From Blastocatellia bacterium (GTDB lineage Bacteria > Acidobacteriota > Blastocatellia > Chloracidobacteriales > JADJPF01): a stretch of 64,000 nt of DNA. Below are positions 37,676 to 49,100 of this stretch, piece after piece (positions within the stretch are counted from its first letter, which is position 1; each line of letters starts with the position of its first letter). The translations under genes and the position numbers were made by a program. The notes below the pieces were generated by a model. That model worked only from the letters and a program-made list of their open reading frames with translations, had not been told where the DNA came from and searched no databases. The DNA is taken from positions 105,187 to 169,186 of the forward strand of contig JANWYG010000021.1 in the NCBI GenBank assembly GCA_025057015.1, read 5' to 3'.

Positions 37676-38227
37676 CTAGATGATTATCTTGCTGAGAGCT
37701 CTAAACTCATCATTACCAGCAGCATCAATCAACTGGAAAAGCAGCATCTCTACCGTGGCTATATAAGCGCCGACCAAGCGCAGTCTTTGCAGGGCTATTT
37801 CTTTATCATAAGGTTTGCGCGAGGAAACGGCATCTGCGGCAATATGTACCTCATAGCCTTGCGATATAGCGTCCAGAGCTGTCTTAAACACGCATATGTG
37901 GCTTTCTATGCCTGCAAGTATCAGAGAGCGCGGTTGCAACTGCCGTATACGTTCGTTCATCTGCTCAGACAAGAAACAGCTAAAACAGAGTTTCTCGAAC
38001 ACCTCGGTTCCGTCAGGAAGCTGTATCTCTTGATAAGTATGTCCGAGTCCTCTTGGATACTGTTCGCTAACCAGAAGAGGTAGTCCTAGAACTTTAGCAC
38101 CAGCAATCAGCTTGTTGACGTTTTTGACTAGTTCGTCCTTGGCATGCATTACTTCCAGTAGCCGAGCCTGCAAGTCTATCACTAGTAAAATTGTGCGTTT
38201 TCGGTCAAGTAGTCCTAGTTGTGTCAT
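37676..38227 (-). CDS. Isochorismatase-family hydrolase
   Basis: 183 residues. Catalytic residues of the family: Asp in [14 protein letters not shown], Lys in [11 protein letters not shown] and Cys in [15 protein letters not shown]. The short form and GIESHICV motif match the YcaC/ISOC1-like group rather than true nicotinamidases. Substrate unknown. It starts just past the aldolase terminator and is convergent with argG/tRNA-Arg. Confidence 0.88.
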   Translation of the reverse strand: MTQLGLLDRKRTILLVIDLQARLLEVMHAKDELVKNVNKLIAGAKVLGLPLLVSEQYPRGLGHTYQEIQLPDGTEVFEKLCFSCFLSEQMNERIRQLQPRSLILAGIESHICVFKTALDAISQGYEVHIAADAVSSRKPYDKEIALQRLRLVGAYIATVEMLLFQLIDAAGNDEFRALSKIII

Positions 38228-38234
38228 AACTGCA

Positions 38235-38264
38235 ACAAAAAGAGAGGCATAAAGTTGCCTCTCT
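38235..38264 (-). terminator. Rho-independent terminator of the aldolase gene
   Basis: AGAGAGGCA (38241-38249) pairs with TGCCTCTCT (38256-38264), 6-base loop, followed on the minus strand by TTTTTG. It lies just after the aldolase stop. Confidence 0.9.
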
Positions 38265-38273
38265 ACAACAGTT

Positions 38274-39341
38274 CTAAGCTATCGTCACTTCTTTACACAG
38301 ATAGACATCCTGTATGGCATTAAGCAGTTTAATGCCTTCTTCCATGGGACGCTGGAAGGCTTTTCGTCCAGAAATCAAACCCATACCGCCAGCACGTTTG
38401 TTAATTACAGCCGTACGTACGGCTTCCGCAAAGTCATTGGTGCCCGAAGCCCCTCCAGAATTAATAAGCCCTACGCGCCCCATGTAGCAGTTTGCCACCT
38501 GATATCGCGTCAGATCTATAGGATGGTCTGTAGTAAGTTCGGAATAAACCTTCTTGTGGATCTTGCCGTAAGGGTTCTCTTTAGTCGAGAGGGCATTATA
38601 TCCACCATTATTTTCAGGCAGCTTTTGCTTGACTATATCGGCCTGTATAGTAACGCCTAGGTGATTTGCCTGCCCCGTTAGATCTGCTGACACGTGATAA
38701 TCCACGCCACCAACTTTGAAGGCACTGTTACGCAAATAACACCACAAGACGGTTGCCATGCCAAGTTCATGAGCCATTTGAAACGCTTGAGCAACCTCTA
38801 CTATCTGTCGGTTCGACTCGACAGAACCAAAGTAGATGGTAGCTCCGACAGCTACAGCTCCCAAGTTCCACGCTTGCTTTATCGTGCCAAACATCACTTG
38901 GTCAAACTTGTTCGGATAGGTTAGGAACTCATTATGGTTGATCTTGACTATGAAAGGTATCTTATGAGCGTATTTGCGCGCCACCGAGCCAAGTACGCCA
39001 TAGGTAGAAGCAACGGCATTGCAACCTCCTTCTATAGCCAGCTTGACTATATTTTCACCATCAAAATACATCGGGTTGGGCGCAAACGAGGCACCAGCAG
39101 AATGCTCGACACCTTGGTCGACAGGCAAGATAGATAGATATCCGGTGCCAGCTAACCTACCAGTGTTGAACATGGCACTAAGGCTACGCAGCACCTGGGG
39201 ACTTCTATCACTTGCACCGTAGCAACGGTCTATATAGTCTGGGCCAGGTAGGTGCAAAGACTCCTTCGGTATACCTTTAGCAGAATACCCCAACAGATAC
39301 TCTGCTTCTTCGCCAAGATATTTCTCTATTTGTTCGAGCAT
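38274..39341 (-). CDS. fbaB: Class I fructose-bisphosphate aldolase (FbaB/DhnA type)
   Basis: 355 residues. DhnA-type features: [17 protein letters not shown], the Schiff-base lysine in [24 protein letters not shown], and [22 protein letters not shown] near the end for phosphate binding. It cleaves fructose 1,6-bisphosphate in the cytoplasm. A terminator follows at 38241-38264. It is the only gene of its transcript as far as can be seen. Confidence 0.92.
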   Translation of the reverse strand: MLEQIEKYLGEEAEYLLGYSAKGIPKESLHLPGPDYIDRCYGASDRSPQVLRSLSAMFNTGRLAGTGYLSILPVDQGVEHSAGASFAPNPMYFDGENIVKLAIEGGCNAVASTYGVLGSVARKYAHKIPFIVKINHNEFLTYPNKFDQVMFGTIKQAWNLGAVAVGATIYFGSVESNRQIVEVAQAFQMAHELGMATVLWCYLRNSAFKVGGVDYHVSADLTGQANHLGVTIQADIVKQKLPENNGGYNALSTKENPYGKIHKKVYSELTTDHPIDLTRYQVANCYMGRVGLINSGGASGTNDFAEAVRTAVINKRAGGMGLISGRKAFQRPMEEGIKLLNAIQDVYLCKEVTIA

Positions 39342-39456
39342 AGCTTTTGTCCTTTCAACTTTCGGTGTGTCTCGGTCAACAGACTCCGAGTACTTGATAA
39401 TGTTGCTTTTACCAGCCTAAGCGAACGCTATTCTAGCACATGAATCAGAAAACAGA

Positions 39457-40011
39457 CTAGTGACGTACGTAAAGCTCTCTTTTGCGGCAGAGGTCATCTA
39501 TTTCTCGTTTCAAGCGATATATCGTCTTATATAGCTGCGCCCAATCCCGGCCTTTAGACAATCCACAGCAAGCTAGCGCTAAACTGCCATACGACCTGCT
39601 TGCAAGATAACCCATACCTCCTAGACCAAGTGCTACTGCCACACCACTTTCATCCGTGAGGTGAAGCATGAAAAACGCACCTGTAATCAAAGTAAACACC
39701 CAGGTAGCTACAGTTGCTACATGCTCGTAAAACTCAGCCTGATATTTCGCCGAAAGCAACCTATCGTACTCGTCAAGCTGAACTCTCAAAGCATCTATCT
39801 GTTGAGAAAGCTTCTCTACAGCCCGCTTTTTATACTCTACGCCACAAACAAGACAGTGCTGAGTATAAAAAGGATTTTCCGTATCGCAGTCAATACAGGC
39901 AACAGTTAACCGCCTACCACACTTGGCACACTCAGTTCTACGTCCGAATTGATCTATAGGAAAAGAGCAGTTCGGACAACGAGCAACCTCGATTAGTTTA
40001 GGTGATCGCAT
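39457..40011 (-). CDS. Zinc-ribbon membrane protein
   Basis: 184 residues. Three CxxC-type knuckles lie in the first 55 residues (ARCPNCSFPID, TECAKCGRRL, ACIDCDTENPFYTQHCLVCG), so probably two zinc ribbons. A coiled coil follows (VEKLSQQIDALRVQLDEYD), then two hydrophobic spans (about 102-120 and 125-150) and a helical tail. Function unknown. The neighbouring MerC gene lies 33 bp upstream on the same strand, so the two may form a small metal-related unit. Confidence 0.6.
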   Translation of the reverse strand: MRSPKLIEVARCPNCSFPIDQFGRRTECAKCGRRLTVACIDCDTENPFYTQHCLVCGVEYKKRAVEKLSQQIDALRVQLDEYDRLLSAKYQAEFYEHVATVATWVFTLITGAFFMLHLTDESGVAVALGLGGMGYLASRSYGSLALACCGLSKGRDWAQLYKTIYRLKREIDDLCRKRELYVRH

Positions 40012-40044
40012 AGCACTTTTAGTCTAAATCGACCATTTTAATCA

Positions 40045-40446
40045 CTACAACTGATTTTTATCTCTATGGCAGGGATAACTCTTGAGCAAACGAGCGTTCA
40101 GCAAGTGAGAAGCAGCTATGGCGCAGCCGCCTATTGGCACAACAACTTGTTCAAAAACCGATAGGTGAAACCTCCCAACTAAGATAGAAAAAAAACCCAA
40201 CAAAAATAGTATTGCCGGTGCCACTTTCCGATGACATTTTACCCCACGGACAAACGACACCATACCTACCGTTAAACTAATGGCAATAACTACTGATTCA
40301 AACAAAGGACTTATTAAAAAACTCAAACCCACCAATGGCACTAAAGTCAGCAGCAAAGGTAAAGCGGCGCAATGTAATGCACAACCTGCAGATACAATAA
40401 ATCCGACAATATCTAGACCAATATTACTTAGTTTTTCTTTCAACAC
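40045..40446 (-). CDS. MerC-family membrane protein
   Basis: 133 residues with four predicted membrane spans. The MerC signature SAGCALHCAALPLLLTL (Cys pair in the first span) is clear. MerC proteins move mercuric or other soft metal ions across the inner membrane. No merR or merA is present, so a general metal role is as likely as mercury. The upstream region (40447-40510) is very AT-rich. Confidence 0.82.
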   Translation of the reverse strand: MLKEKLSNIGLDIVGFIVSAGCALHCAALPLLLTLVPLVGLSFLISPLFESVVIAISLTVGMVSFVRGVKCHRKVAPAILFLLGFFSILVGRFHLSVFEQVVVPIGGCAIAASHLLNARLLKSYPCHRDKNQL

Positions 40447-40544
40447 TTATTGAAATATTTAATCACTTAAAATGGTGAATTTAATCATATATGATATGAT
40501 ATGCTGCTTATCAAAGCAACTTCTAACTGGGGTGAAGACTCAAG

Positions 40545-41609
40545 CTAGGCTTCCCTAAGGCGTTCAGCTTGATAGTGAGTGATCAGTGCTTGTACGAGGT
40601 CATCAATTTCTCCGTTCATGAACAGATCCAGCTGGTGAACGGTATAACCTATGCGATGATCAGTAACGCGATTGTCTTTAAAGTTGTAGGTGCGGATCTT
40701 TTCGCTGCGGTCACCACTACCTACTTGTTGCCTACGCTCTGCAGAGATAGCTTCTTGCTGCTTCTGCCGCTCTAGCTCAAGGAGTCTCGCTTTGAGTACT
40801 CGCATAGCTTTTTCACGATTTTTTATCTGAGATTTCTCATCCTGGCAAGAGACCACAGTATTAGTAGGTAGGTGAGTTATCCTGACTGCCGAGTAAGTAG
40901 TATTTACCGATTGCCCGCCTGGGCCGCTTGAACAGAAAGTATCTATACGAATATCCTTGGGATCGATATGCACTTCGACATCTTCAGCTTCCGGCAAGAT
41001 GGCTACCGTAACAGCGGAAGTGTGAATACGACCTGAACTCTCAGTTACTGGTACACGCTGAACCCTATGTACGCCAGATTCATGTTTTAGTTTAGAATAA
41101 ACCCTATCGCCTTCTATTATCGCAACAGCTTCTTTTATCCCGCCTATATCCGATTCAGAGCAGTCTATAATTTGCATTTTCCAGCCGTTACGTTCTGCAT
41201 AGCGGGCATACATTCTAAGGATTTCGGCAGCAAACAGCGTGGCCTCGTCTCCTCCTGTACCAGCTCTCACCTCAAGCAGCACATTCTTCTCGTCATTTGG
41301 ATCTTTTGGCAGTAACAGCATTTTCAGCTCTTTCTCGACAGCCTGGAGTCGCCTCTGTGCTTCAGCATGCTCTTCAGCTGCAAGCTGACGTATTTCGGCA
41401 TCGTCGCTTTCTTCAAGCAGTTGCTTAGCTTCAGCAAGATTATTTTTTACAGCCTTATACTCGCGAAACTTAGTTACTATCTCCTCGAACTCTCTATGCT
41501 GCTTAGCAAGCTTTGCGTATCTGACATTATCAGAGATTACTTCTGGATCGCTTAGCTGCGAGGTTAGTTCCTCATACTTCTGTTCAAGAGCTTCCAATTT
41601 GTCAAACAT
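40545..41609 (-). CDS. prfA: Peptide chain release factor 1
   Basis: 354 residues. The GGQ motif for peptidyl-tRNA hydrolysis is in [19 protein letters not shown]. The codon-reading tripeptide is PVT (in RVPVTES), in place of the usual PAT, which still marks RF1 (UAA/UAG) and not RF2 (SPF). It sits one base after rpmE, a common pairing, and should be co-transcribed with it. Confidence 0.97.
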   Translation of the reverse strand: MFDKLEALEQKYEELTSQLSDPEVISDNVRYAKLAKQHREFEEIVTKFREYKAVKNNLAEAKQLLEESDDAEIRQLAAEEHAEAQRRLQAVEKELKMLLLPKDPNDEKNVLLEVRAGTGGDEATLFAAEILRMYARYAERNGWKMQIIDCSESDIGGIKEAVAIIEGDRVYSKLKHESGVHRVQRVPVTESSGRIHTSAVTVAILPEAEDVEVHIDPKDIRIDTFCSSGPGGQSVNTTYSAVRITHLPTNTVVSCQDEKSQIKNREKAMRVLKARLLELERQKQQEAISAERRQQVGSGDRSEKIRTYNFKDNRVTDHRIGYTVHQLDLFMNGEIDDLVQALITHYQAERLREA

Positions 41610-41610
41610 G

Positions 41611-41814
41611 TCACTGCTTTCTACTATACTTCTTGTTGAATCTATCTACACGTCCTGCAGTGTCTACCAGCTTCTGCTTGCCAGTGAAAAAAGGATGGCA
41701 CGCAGAACATATCTCCAGCCTTATCTCCTTCTTAGTTGAACGCGTAACAAACTGTTCTCCACAACCACAGGTCACTATAGCCTGCTGATAGGTAGGATGA
41801 ATTTTCTCTTTCAC
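41611..41814 (-). CDS. rpmE: 50S ribosomal protein L31
   Basis: 67 residues. It starts [19 protein letters not shown] and has the zinc ligands of the C+ form: CGC in the N-terminal part and CSACHPF. It ends [10 protein letters not shown], as typical. Followed by prfA after one base. Confidence 0.95.
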   Translation of the reverse strand: MKEKIHPTYQQAIVTCGCGEQFVTRSTKKEIRLEICSACHPFFTGKQKLVDTAGRVDRFNKKYSRKQ

Positions 41815-41947
41815 TTCCTACTCCTTCCATTATTTATTTCAATCCATATTCAATCGATTCCTACAGAGCCTGGAACTCTGCAGGAAGAGCGTTGAAAATC
41901 ATAGCTCTACAGCAAGTAGATGTCAAACCAGGCCTTCCAAAGCAAAG

Positions 41948-42832
41948 CTAAACCACACCCCGCCAATCCCGATCCGCTCTTGTAAAAGCATCTCGGATAT
42001 AGTTCACCGTATCTTCGTTAAGAACACCGCGACTAATGTACTGTATGTTCTTCTTGACGTGCTCCATGTTGAGTGTTCCGACAACACAGCTATCTACACC
42101 ATAAGTAAAGCAGGCAAATCTCAGAGCCAGTTCCGGCCAGTCATAAGCAAAGTCCAGCCCCATAGCCTTCATTCTATGCCAGTACTCTGCGCAGTAGAAG
42201 CCTTCTGGGCACTCTTTATACATCCAAGGAGCATTACCCATCGGCCTCTTTGCTATTATGCCTGTACCTTTTTCCTTCGCCGGCCAAAGCACGCGTCTTA
42301 TGGCACGTTGATCAAAGACGTTTACAGAAAACATCAGCCCCTGGAAGCGTGCCGAGCGTAGTGCCCATTCGAGTGGCTCATTTTCACCAGAATATGCGGC
42401 AACCCTTACCTTACCATCTTGCACGGTCTTATAAAGAGCTTCTATCACCTCACCTCGCTCGAGCGTGTCTTGAAAGCATGAATGCAAATGAACAATATCG
42501 ATATAGTCGGTATTTAGCCGCTTCAGAGCCTGCTCCACACCCATAACCACAGCATCATAGGTCCAGTCAGGTACACCTTCGACCCCGTAGCCAACTTTTG
42601 TAGAAAGTACAAACTCATGTCGGCGGTGGGAAATATGCCTACCGATACGCTCTTCCGATAGGCCATAGGACCTGGCCGTATCTATCAAAGTTACACCTAG
42701 GTCCAAAAGCTCGTTGAGGAACTTACCAACAAAAGACTCGTCAAGCGCTGGATCGCCTATTCTTTCCGCTCCATAGCCAAGAGCCGGCACGCGCAGGCCC
42801 GTAGTACCATAATCACGAATCGGTATACCCAT
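41948..42832 (-). CDS. Aldo/keto reductase
   Basis: 294 residues of the TIM-barrel AKR family. Catalytic tetrad: Asp and Tyr in LIDTARSYGLSE, Lys in LSTKVGYG, His in VHLHSC. The NADPH-binding end is CVVGTLNMEHVKKNI. The length is typical of the shorter AKR5/YdjG-like groups. Substrate unknown. It is divergent from transketolase. Confidence 0.9.
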   Translation of the reverse strand: MGIPIRDYGTTGLRVPALGYGAERIGDPALDESFVGKFLNELLDLGVTLIDTARSYGLSEERIGRHISHRRHEFVLSTKVGYGVEGVPDWTYDAVVMGVEQALKRLNTDYIDIVHLHSCFQDTLERGEVIEALYKTVQDGKVRVAAYSGENEPLEWALRSARFQGLMFSVNVFDQRAIRRVLWPAKEKGTGIIAKRPMGNAPWMYKECPEGFYCAEYWHRMKAMGLDFAYDWPELALRFACFTYGVDSCVVGTLNMEHVKKNIQYISRGVLNEDTVNYIRDAFTRADRDWRGVV

Positions 42833-42977
42833 ACTTCCAACCTCCGTTTCTTAGTCAAGAGTAGCGTATTATGGGCAGTTTTCGCTTGATTGTAAACCTA
42901 TAGCGGCTAGTTATGACGTCAGAAGAGCACCTTGTGATATAGTCTCGCCTACAGCAATTCCCTACCAGGAGTTTAAG

Positions 42978-45032
42978 ATGAGTCTCGATAAGATGTCACT
43001 TGAAGAATTATGTATCAACACTATTAGGACGCTCTCGATGGACGCCGTACAGAAGGCCAATTCTGGGCACCCTGGCACACCCATGGCGCTCGCGCCGGTA
43101 GCCTTCACTCTGCTTGATAAATTTTTAAGATTTAATCCCAAGAACCCTAACTGGGCTAACAGAGACCGATTTGTACTATCAGCCGGTCATGCCTCTATGT
43201 TGCTTTACAGCATGCTGCACATAAGCGGTTACGATCTATCCCTAGAGGAGATTATGAGGTTCAGGCAGTGGGGTAGCAAAACACCAGGACACCCGGAATA
43301 CCACCTCACACCCGGTGTCGAAACAACTACCGGGCCTTTAGGCCAAGGTGCAGCTAACTCTGTAGGTATGGCTATAGCCGAAAGGTGGCTTGCTAGCTAC
43401 TTCAATCGTCCTGGCCACGAAATAGTTGACTACCACATATATGCAATATGCGGAGACGGCTGCATGATGGAAGGCGTTTCTGCTGAAGCAGCCTCCTTAG
43501 CCGGACACCTAGGCTTACATAAACTAATCTGGATTTATGATAATAACAACATAACCATAGAAGGAAACACAGCATTAGCATTTACAGAAGACGTAGCAGC
43601 ACGCTTTATGGCGTACAACTGGAACGTACAGCGAGTAAGTGATGCAAACGATACGCAACTGCTTAGTAGAGCACTAGAAATAGCTAAGCGACAGACCGAT
43701 CGACCTACGCTGATAATAGTAGACAGCCATATAGCCTACGGCGCGCCAAACAAACAAGACACCTCCGGTGCACACGGTGAACCGTTAGGTGAGGAAGAAA
43801 TCCGACTGACAAAGCGGCGGTATGGCTGGCCGGAAGAAGCAAAGTTCCTAGTTCCAGAACGCGTCCGGGAGTTTACAGACAAGTGCATAAGCCGCGGCGC
43901 ACAGCTAGAAGCAGAATGGAACGAGCGCTTTGAAAAGTATGCTAAACAGTATCCAGATCTAGCAGAACAATGGCACATGATGCAAGAAGGCCGCTTACCT
44001 GAAGGATGGGACAGCGATCTTCCAGTGTTCCCACCAGATCCTAAAGGAATGGCTAGCCGTGACTCGTCGGCAAAAGTACTGAACGCTATAGCTAAAAAAG
44101 TGCCCTGGTTTATGGGAGGTTCAGCTGATCTTGCCCCTTCAACTAAGACAAAAATAATTGGTGAAAGCAGCTTTCAGAAAGAAAATTACAGCGGTCGTAA
44201 CATTCATTTCGGCGTACGTGAACATGCAATGGGCGCCATAATCAACGGCATGGCACTATCTAAGCTGCGACCTTATGGTTCAAGCTTCCTAGTTTTCTCT
44301 GACTATGCCCGTCCAACACTGCGGCTATCCTCGCTTATGGAGCTCCCCGTAACATACATTTTTACCCACGACTCGATAAGCGTAGGAGAAGATGGACCAA
44401 CTCACCAACCAGTAGAACACCTAGCCTCGCTTAGAGCTATTCCCGGCCTAATCGTGCTTCGTCCCTGCGATGCTAACGAAGTGACCGAAGCTTGGCGTTA
44501 CATCATGCAAGGTAAGCATCAACCAGTAGCACTCATACTCACGCGGCAAGCAATCCCGACTTTTGACCGCAGTAAGTATGCTTCAGCTGCAGGTCTACAC
44601 AAAGGTGCATATATACTGGCCGACTGCAGTGGCGATCCTCAAGTTATACTTATAGGCACAGGTTCGGAAGTGCAGTGGTGCATAGGTGCCTATGAACGTC
44701 TGACCGAAGAAGGTATACGCGTTAGGGTAGTTAGCATGCCATCGTGGGAGATCTTCGAAGAACAGCCCGAATCCTATAAAGAAGAAGTTCTACCGTCGAG
44801 CTGCAGAGCAAGAATAGCCGTAGAAGCCGGCTCATCATTAGGCTGGCGCAGATATGTCGGGTTAGAAGGTTCAATCATAGCGCGGCGAGATTTCGGAGCC
44901 TCAGCTCCGCTACCAGAGCTGCTGAAACACTTTGGGTTTACTGTAGATAACGTCATAGCGGAAGTTAAAGCGCTGCTTTCTGGCACCGGAGCTACTAGCG
45001 GAACTCGCTTACTTCCAAACCTACCTAGCTAG
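42978..45032 (+). CDS. tkt: Transketolase
   Basis: 684 residues. Thiamine diphosphate site: [22 protein letters not shown] and [12 protein letters not shown]. Early motif [16 protein letters not shown] and central [18 protein letters not shown] with Glu and His are also in place. Length is normal for the full bacterial enzyme. It works in the pentose phosphate pathway, supplying sedoheptulose 7-phosphate that GmhA uses. Ribosome site CAGGAGTTTAAG precedes the ATG. A hairpin follows the stop. Confidence 0.96.
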   Translation: MSLDKMSLEELCINTIRTLSMDAVQKANSGHPGTPMALAPVAFTLLDKFLRFNPKNPNWANRDRFVLSAGHASMLLYSMLHISGYDLSLEEIMRFRQWGSKTPGHPEYHLTPGVETTTGPLGQGAANSVGMAIAERWLASYFNRPGHEIVDYHIYAICGDGCMMEGVSAEAASLAGHLGLHKLIWIYDNNNITIEGNTALAFTEDVAARFMAYNWNVQRVSDANDTQLLSRALEIAKRQTDRPTLIIVDSHIAYGAPNKQDTSGAHGEPLGEEEIRLTKRRYGWPEEAKFLVPERVREFTDKCISRGAQLEAEWNERFEKYAKQYPDLAEQWHMMQEGRLPEGWDSDLPVFPPDPKGMASRDSSAKVLNAIAKKVPWFMGGSADLAPSTKTKIIGESSFQKENYSGRNIHFGVREHAMGAIINGMALSKLRPYGSSFLVFSDYARPTLRLSSLMELPVTYIFTHDSISVGEDGPTHQPVEHLASLRAIPGLIVLRPCDANEVTEAWRYIMQGKHQPVALILTRQAIPTFDRSKYASAAGLHKGAYILADCSGDPQVILIGTGSEVQWCIGAYERLTEEGIRVRVVSMPSWEIFEEQPESYKEEVLPSSCRARIAVEAGSSLGWRRYVGLEGSIIARRDFGASAPLPELLKHFGFTVDNVIAEVKALLSGTGATSGTRLLPNLPS

Positions 45033-45062
45033 GTCTTGCCGTTTGGGTCACTAAGCCAACCC

Positions 45063-45084
45063 GCCTCACCAAAAAAGGTGAGGC
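45063..45084. terminator. Hairpin between convergent tkt and PP2C genes
   Basis: GCCTCACC (45063-45070) and GGTGAGGC (45077-45084) with an A6 loop, between convergent genes. The T-tract is weak on both strands. The stem is the same as that of the CRISPR repeat at 63658 onward. Confidence 0.7.
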
Positions 45085-45099
45085 TCAAATTCTAAACGC

Positions 45100-46035
45100 T
45101 CACATAGTCTCTTCAAAGTCAGACATAAAGATCCCCCCTATAGGCAAACCATCATCGCGCTCCACATACTCTATCTTCAACATTTCATCAGGAGAGGGTT
45201 TAGGTAATTCGTCTCCCGTTATCCTGGCCAACACAACGGTGATATTGTCCTCGCCACCTCGCTCGTTTGCCAGGTAGACCAAAAGCTCACAGGCACTTTT
45301 CAAATCAGAAGCACTTTCGACTATCTTGAGCATCTCCTGTCGCTTAACCTTGCCTGAGAGTCCATCAGAGCAAAGCAGCAGTATGTCTCCGTCACATAGC
45401 TCGACGCAATCGACTATGACCTTAATAGAAGGCTGCGGCCCTAGGGCTTGTAAAATTACATTCCGACAGCTGTGGCTCTCAGCTTCATCATCGGTTAAAT
45501 ACCCAGCCTCTACAAGCTGTCCTACAAGGGACTGATCTTTAGTTATCTGAACTATTTCCCCTAGTCTCATAATATAGCATCTAGAGTCACCTATCTGACC
45601 TAGGTATGCTTTGTTCTTATATATCGCAGAAACTGTAAACGTCGATCCCATTCCCCTGTATTCGGGATTACTTCGGCTTTCTCGATTGATAATCGTGTTT
45701 GCCGTTTCCACTGCTAGACGAAGCTTCTCTGAAAACTGAAACTTGCTGATTATTGGATTATCTCGAAACTGCAGCATCCGTTCAGCTACGGTAGATACGG
45801 CTATCTCGCTAGCTACCTCGCCCGCTAACGCACCGCCCATACCATCTGCAACGGCAAGCAACACTCCAGCCTCGCCCTGTTCCAAGGTAATCACAGCCGA
45901 TAAAGGCTCACCTATGTCTGTAGCTTTCCATACCCTAGCATTAGTCAGGTCAGATACGAGAAAATTATCCTCGTTGCTTTGTCTTACCCTGCCTACATCA
46001 GACTTGGCAAAGACATCTAGCTGTACTTTACCCAT
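45100..46035 (-). CDS. PP2C-type Ser/Thr protein phosphatase
   Basis: 311 residues. PP2C metal-binding motifs: VRQSNEDNF, AVADGMGGALAGE, GQIGDSRCYI, LLCSDGLSG and GGEDNITVVLA. It is the Stp1-like bacterial form, with a short C-terminal tail beyond the fold. Removes phosphate from Ser/Thr in cytoplasmic partners. It lies 83 bp downstream of the tubulin-like gene, at the end of the 54.4-45.1 kb cluster, so proteins of that cluster are the natural targets. No kinase gene is seen in the cluster. Confidence 0.93.
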   Translation of the reverse strand: MGKVQLDVFAKSDVGRVRQSNEDNFLVSDLTNARVWKATDIGEPLSAVITLEQGEAGVLLAVADGMGGALAGEVASEIAVSTVAERMLQFRDNPIISKFQFSEKLRLAVETANTIINRESRSNPEYRGMGSTFTVSAIYKNKAYLGQIGDSRCYIMRLGEIVQITKDQSLVGQLVEAGYLTDDEAESHSCRNVILQALGPQPSIKVIVDCVELCDGDILLLCSDGLSGKVKRQEMLKIVESASDLKSACELLVYLANERGGEDNITVVLARITGDELPKPSPDEMLKIEYVERDDGLPIGGIFMSDFEETM

Positions 46036-46118
46036 TCAGCTCTCCATTTCGTGTTTATTACCCAAACGTTAAGAAAGAGCTTTAGACTATTATATGCTAA
46101 TCTAGCTAAGCTGTACAC

Positions 46119-49100
46119 TTATTTGAATACCATAGCCCGTTTACCATCAGGCAGCAGCGAGGTAAACTCATGTATCGTCTGTAGCCGCTTACGAGCTTCG
46201 TTTCTAAACTCCTCTAGCGAATATGACGTAGTAGCGATAAACTTCTCAACTGTAGCTATCTCATGTGAAACAGCTTTACACATAGCAGACTGCTCCACGT
46301 AAGAAGCCCCGTCCGGCCCTACGGTATGCTGTTCAGGATACACCTCCCTGTAGTACCAAGAAAGCAGCGCGTAGTAGCGCAGTAACTGCTCAGGATCGCG
46401 CTTAACTTTCTCCCTGTACCTACGAGCTTCTTCAAGCAACTTTTGCCGTACTCGACCGTCACGCTGCAGCTCCAATAATGCCTTCTGTTCTATGCCAAGT
46501 ATCCGACGCTGTTCGTTTAGACCTACAGTTTCAGTATACTGATAAAGAACGCGCCGATTGTCAGCTACGGCTTGGATAGGCCCAAGCATTACCCCAGTCA
46601 AAAAGCACTCGTGAGCCTCCTCTAATATCTTGCGGCCACGATCGTCTAAAACGGTAATATCAGCAAAACGTGTCTCAAAACGGTCTATATGCAACTCTTC
46701 GTTCAGATAAAGGTTAATGTAATGTAGTCGCATCTCAGCAACAGCATCAGCAAAATTGATCGGTATACCCCCTACCTCGCTATAAAAGACTATTTCAGAG
46801 GAGTCTGGGATGGCAAACAGTGAAGGAGTAGGATCCCCAGGCGAAGGTATCTTGTCTACAAGCAACCGCTTCAGTTCAGCCACGCTGACCGGATCAGATC
46901 GCTCTGGCAAACCTATCAACATGCGACTGCGCTCATTACCTAGCCGGAATCCACGTTGTTGGCTGCCACCATACAACCAAAACCGCGAGTTGTCATATAC
47001 AAGCCGCAACCGGGCCTCGCGGTCCTCGGCTTTCTGATACTTCTCCCAAAGCGCCGTAACCACATCGAAGTCCCTGCCCAAATCAACAAAGACCGTTCGC
47101 GTCAGTTCAACTATCTTTGTATCAACAGCCTCTAACCCTTCAGCAGCCACTAGCTTTGGGATGTCCATCACTGTTATGTTAAGCGCCTGCAGTATTTGCT
47201 CGCCAACTTCTGCTATACGCTTAGCTGCCGCAGTCGATTCGCCCAGATATTTCGGATAATAACGCTTCTCGATATCCTCGCGACTGTAAAGCAGCAGCGA
47301 TAGCTCCTGCGTAGGCTGCTCGACAAAGTAATCCAGTTTTGCGCTCAGGCTCTTTTTGAGCGATAACAAGTCCCTGCCAAGCGTATAGAGCTTGCCTATT
47401 AACCCATCAGAACGCACTTGTCCGTTCGAGAGCTGCTCTGCCGAGCCTATAAAAGTTACCAGAGCATCACAGACACCTACTGCCGCTAAACGTACTCTAC
47501 GGTGCAGCAAGTTCTTGAGATGTTCTTCTGCTAACTTCTCAAAGCGGTGCAAATCATAGCGTAAGATAATGCTTTTACGTCCGTCCCAGTTGCTGCGACG
47601 CTCATGCGCCGCTATCTCTGCAAGCAAACTATTAATCGCCTTGTTGCTTCGCTCTGTGCGCCTTGCTAGTTCTTCTGCATCGGCAAGAAATTTCGGTCGA
47701 TAGTCGTAAGCCTTGTCAGTAAGCACGAAAGCTGTCTGTTTGAGTAAATCTATAGCATATCCAACACTTTGACGCGCCCGGTTTATCACCTTCGCCGTCT
47801 CACGTTCCAAAGCCTGCTTGCCATTGATTATCAAACGTTCTTTGTTGAAGTGCACAGCTCGAGCATAATCTCCCCACTGTTGAGGATCGGGACTCTTATT
47901 TTCTGCTTCAAGCTTTATAAGCTCTGTATCAAGCGCGGCAGCTAGAAACTGCTTGAGCGATTGTTTCTTTTGCAGATGCACACCATCCTGAGCTTGCCTG
48001 ACTACTTCGGCTGCCCATCTCGATATAAGCGAATCTATCGACCGGCCCTGATCTGTACCGTCATCCAATAGCGGTCGTAGTATGTCATGCCGCTGCTCAC
48101 TTGCTCCTTGCCGCCTTGTGGTGCCTTCTAAAAGTCCAGCTTCAGGCAAAAAGTTTTCCACTACATACTGCGTCAAAGTCCCAGCATTAAACCCTTCCGC
48201 AGCCAGGTTACCCCACCTATCGACCACGTCTACGGCAAGCTTATATGCGCAAGCTTTTTGAATCCGATCTATAGGAATGCTTACAGCAGCTAAACCCAGC
48301 GAAGAGTATCTACAGATGAACTTTTGGTCAATGACAGGCCTGCCATCCTCACTAATATGTCGGAACGCATACTCATCTACTAGGAACTGATCCAGGTTGA
48401 CACGCACGCCACGCTTGTAGCCTGCAAACTCCCCTTGTGAGAAGTCTTTGAAAATATTGTCTGCAAGCATATTAAACAGTACTGCCTTCGAGTTACTGTC
48501 TATGGTCTTCCCGGCAATGTTCATATTATCTATAAGGTAACAGTAATTAAATGCCGGTGGCGGTATGCTCCTCTGAACACGATCGGGCCATTCTACTTCA
48601 AAGTGGTGTTCATAACTGTAATACTCCAACTCTTTGAGCGCAGCATAGCCGTTTGCAAATATCCTCGGCACATCACTACCAAACAACCTAGGAAAGACTA
48701 AAAAACCTATGCTCGTCACTGCTTGCCCAAGGAAGAGATCTTTGACGAGAAATGCAGTATCAAGAAACATCCCGCTGCCGGTACCACCAGCTATAGAGCA
48801 GACTATATAGACATTGAACTTGTTAGACCCCTCGACTTCGATGCCGTGCCGGTCGAGCATCAACTTCATATTTTCCACGTTCCTGATCCGCTCGGCAGCA
48901 CGCTGTATCGCCTGTCGAATTTCATAATAATGCTCAAAAAAACCCAATCGGCTGTAGGCACGGATTTGACCCGCACCCTCGGTCATCGTGCCAAGCTTGT
49001 TTAGTCCTTCATAGAACCACCTCTTAATATGCGGATACTGATTAAGATCGCCCGTAATCCGAGTAGTGTCGGCTATCGTAGCCATGATCTTCTCTGATTG

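Noticed and set aside
40447..40510. AT-rich inverted motifs before merC as a metal-regulator box
   Set aside because: The symmetry is weak (TTAATCAC...GTGAATTTAA) and no mer or zur regulator is nearby.
41855..41885. CAGAG-N7-CTCTG as a terminator before the aldo/keto reductase end
   Set aside because: Five-base stem with no T-tract; too weak to call.
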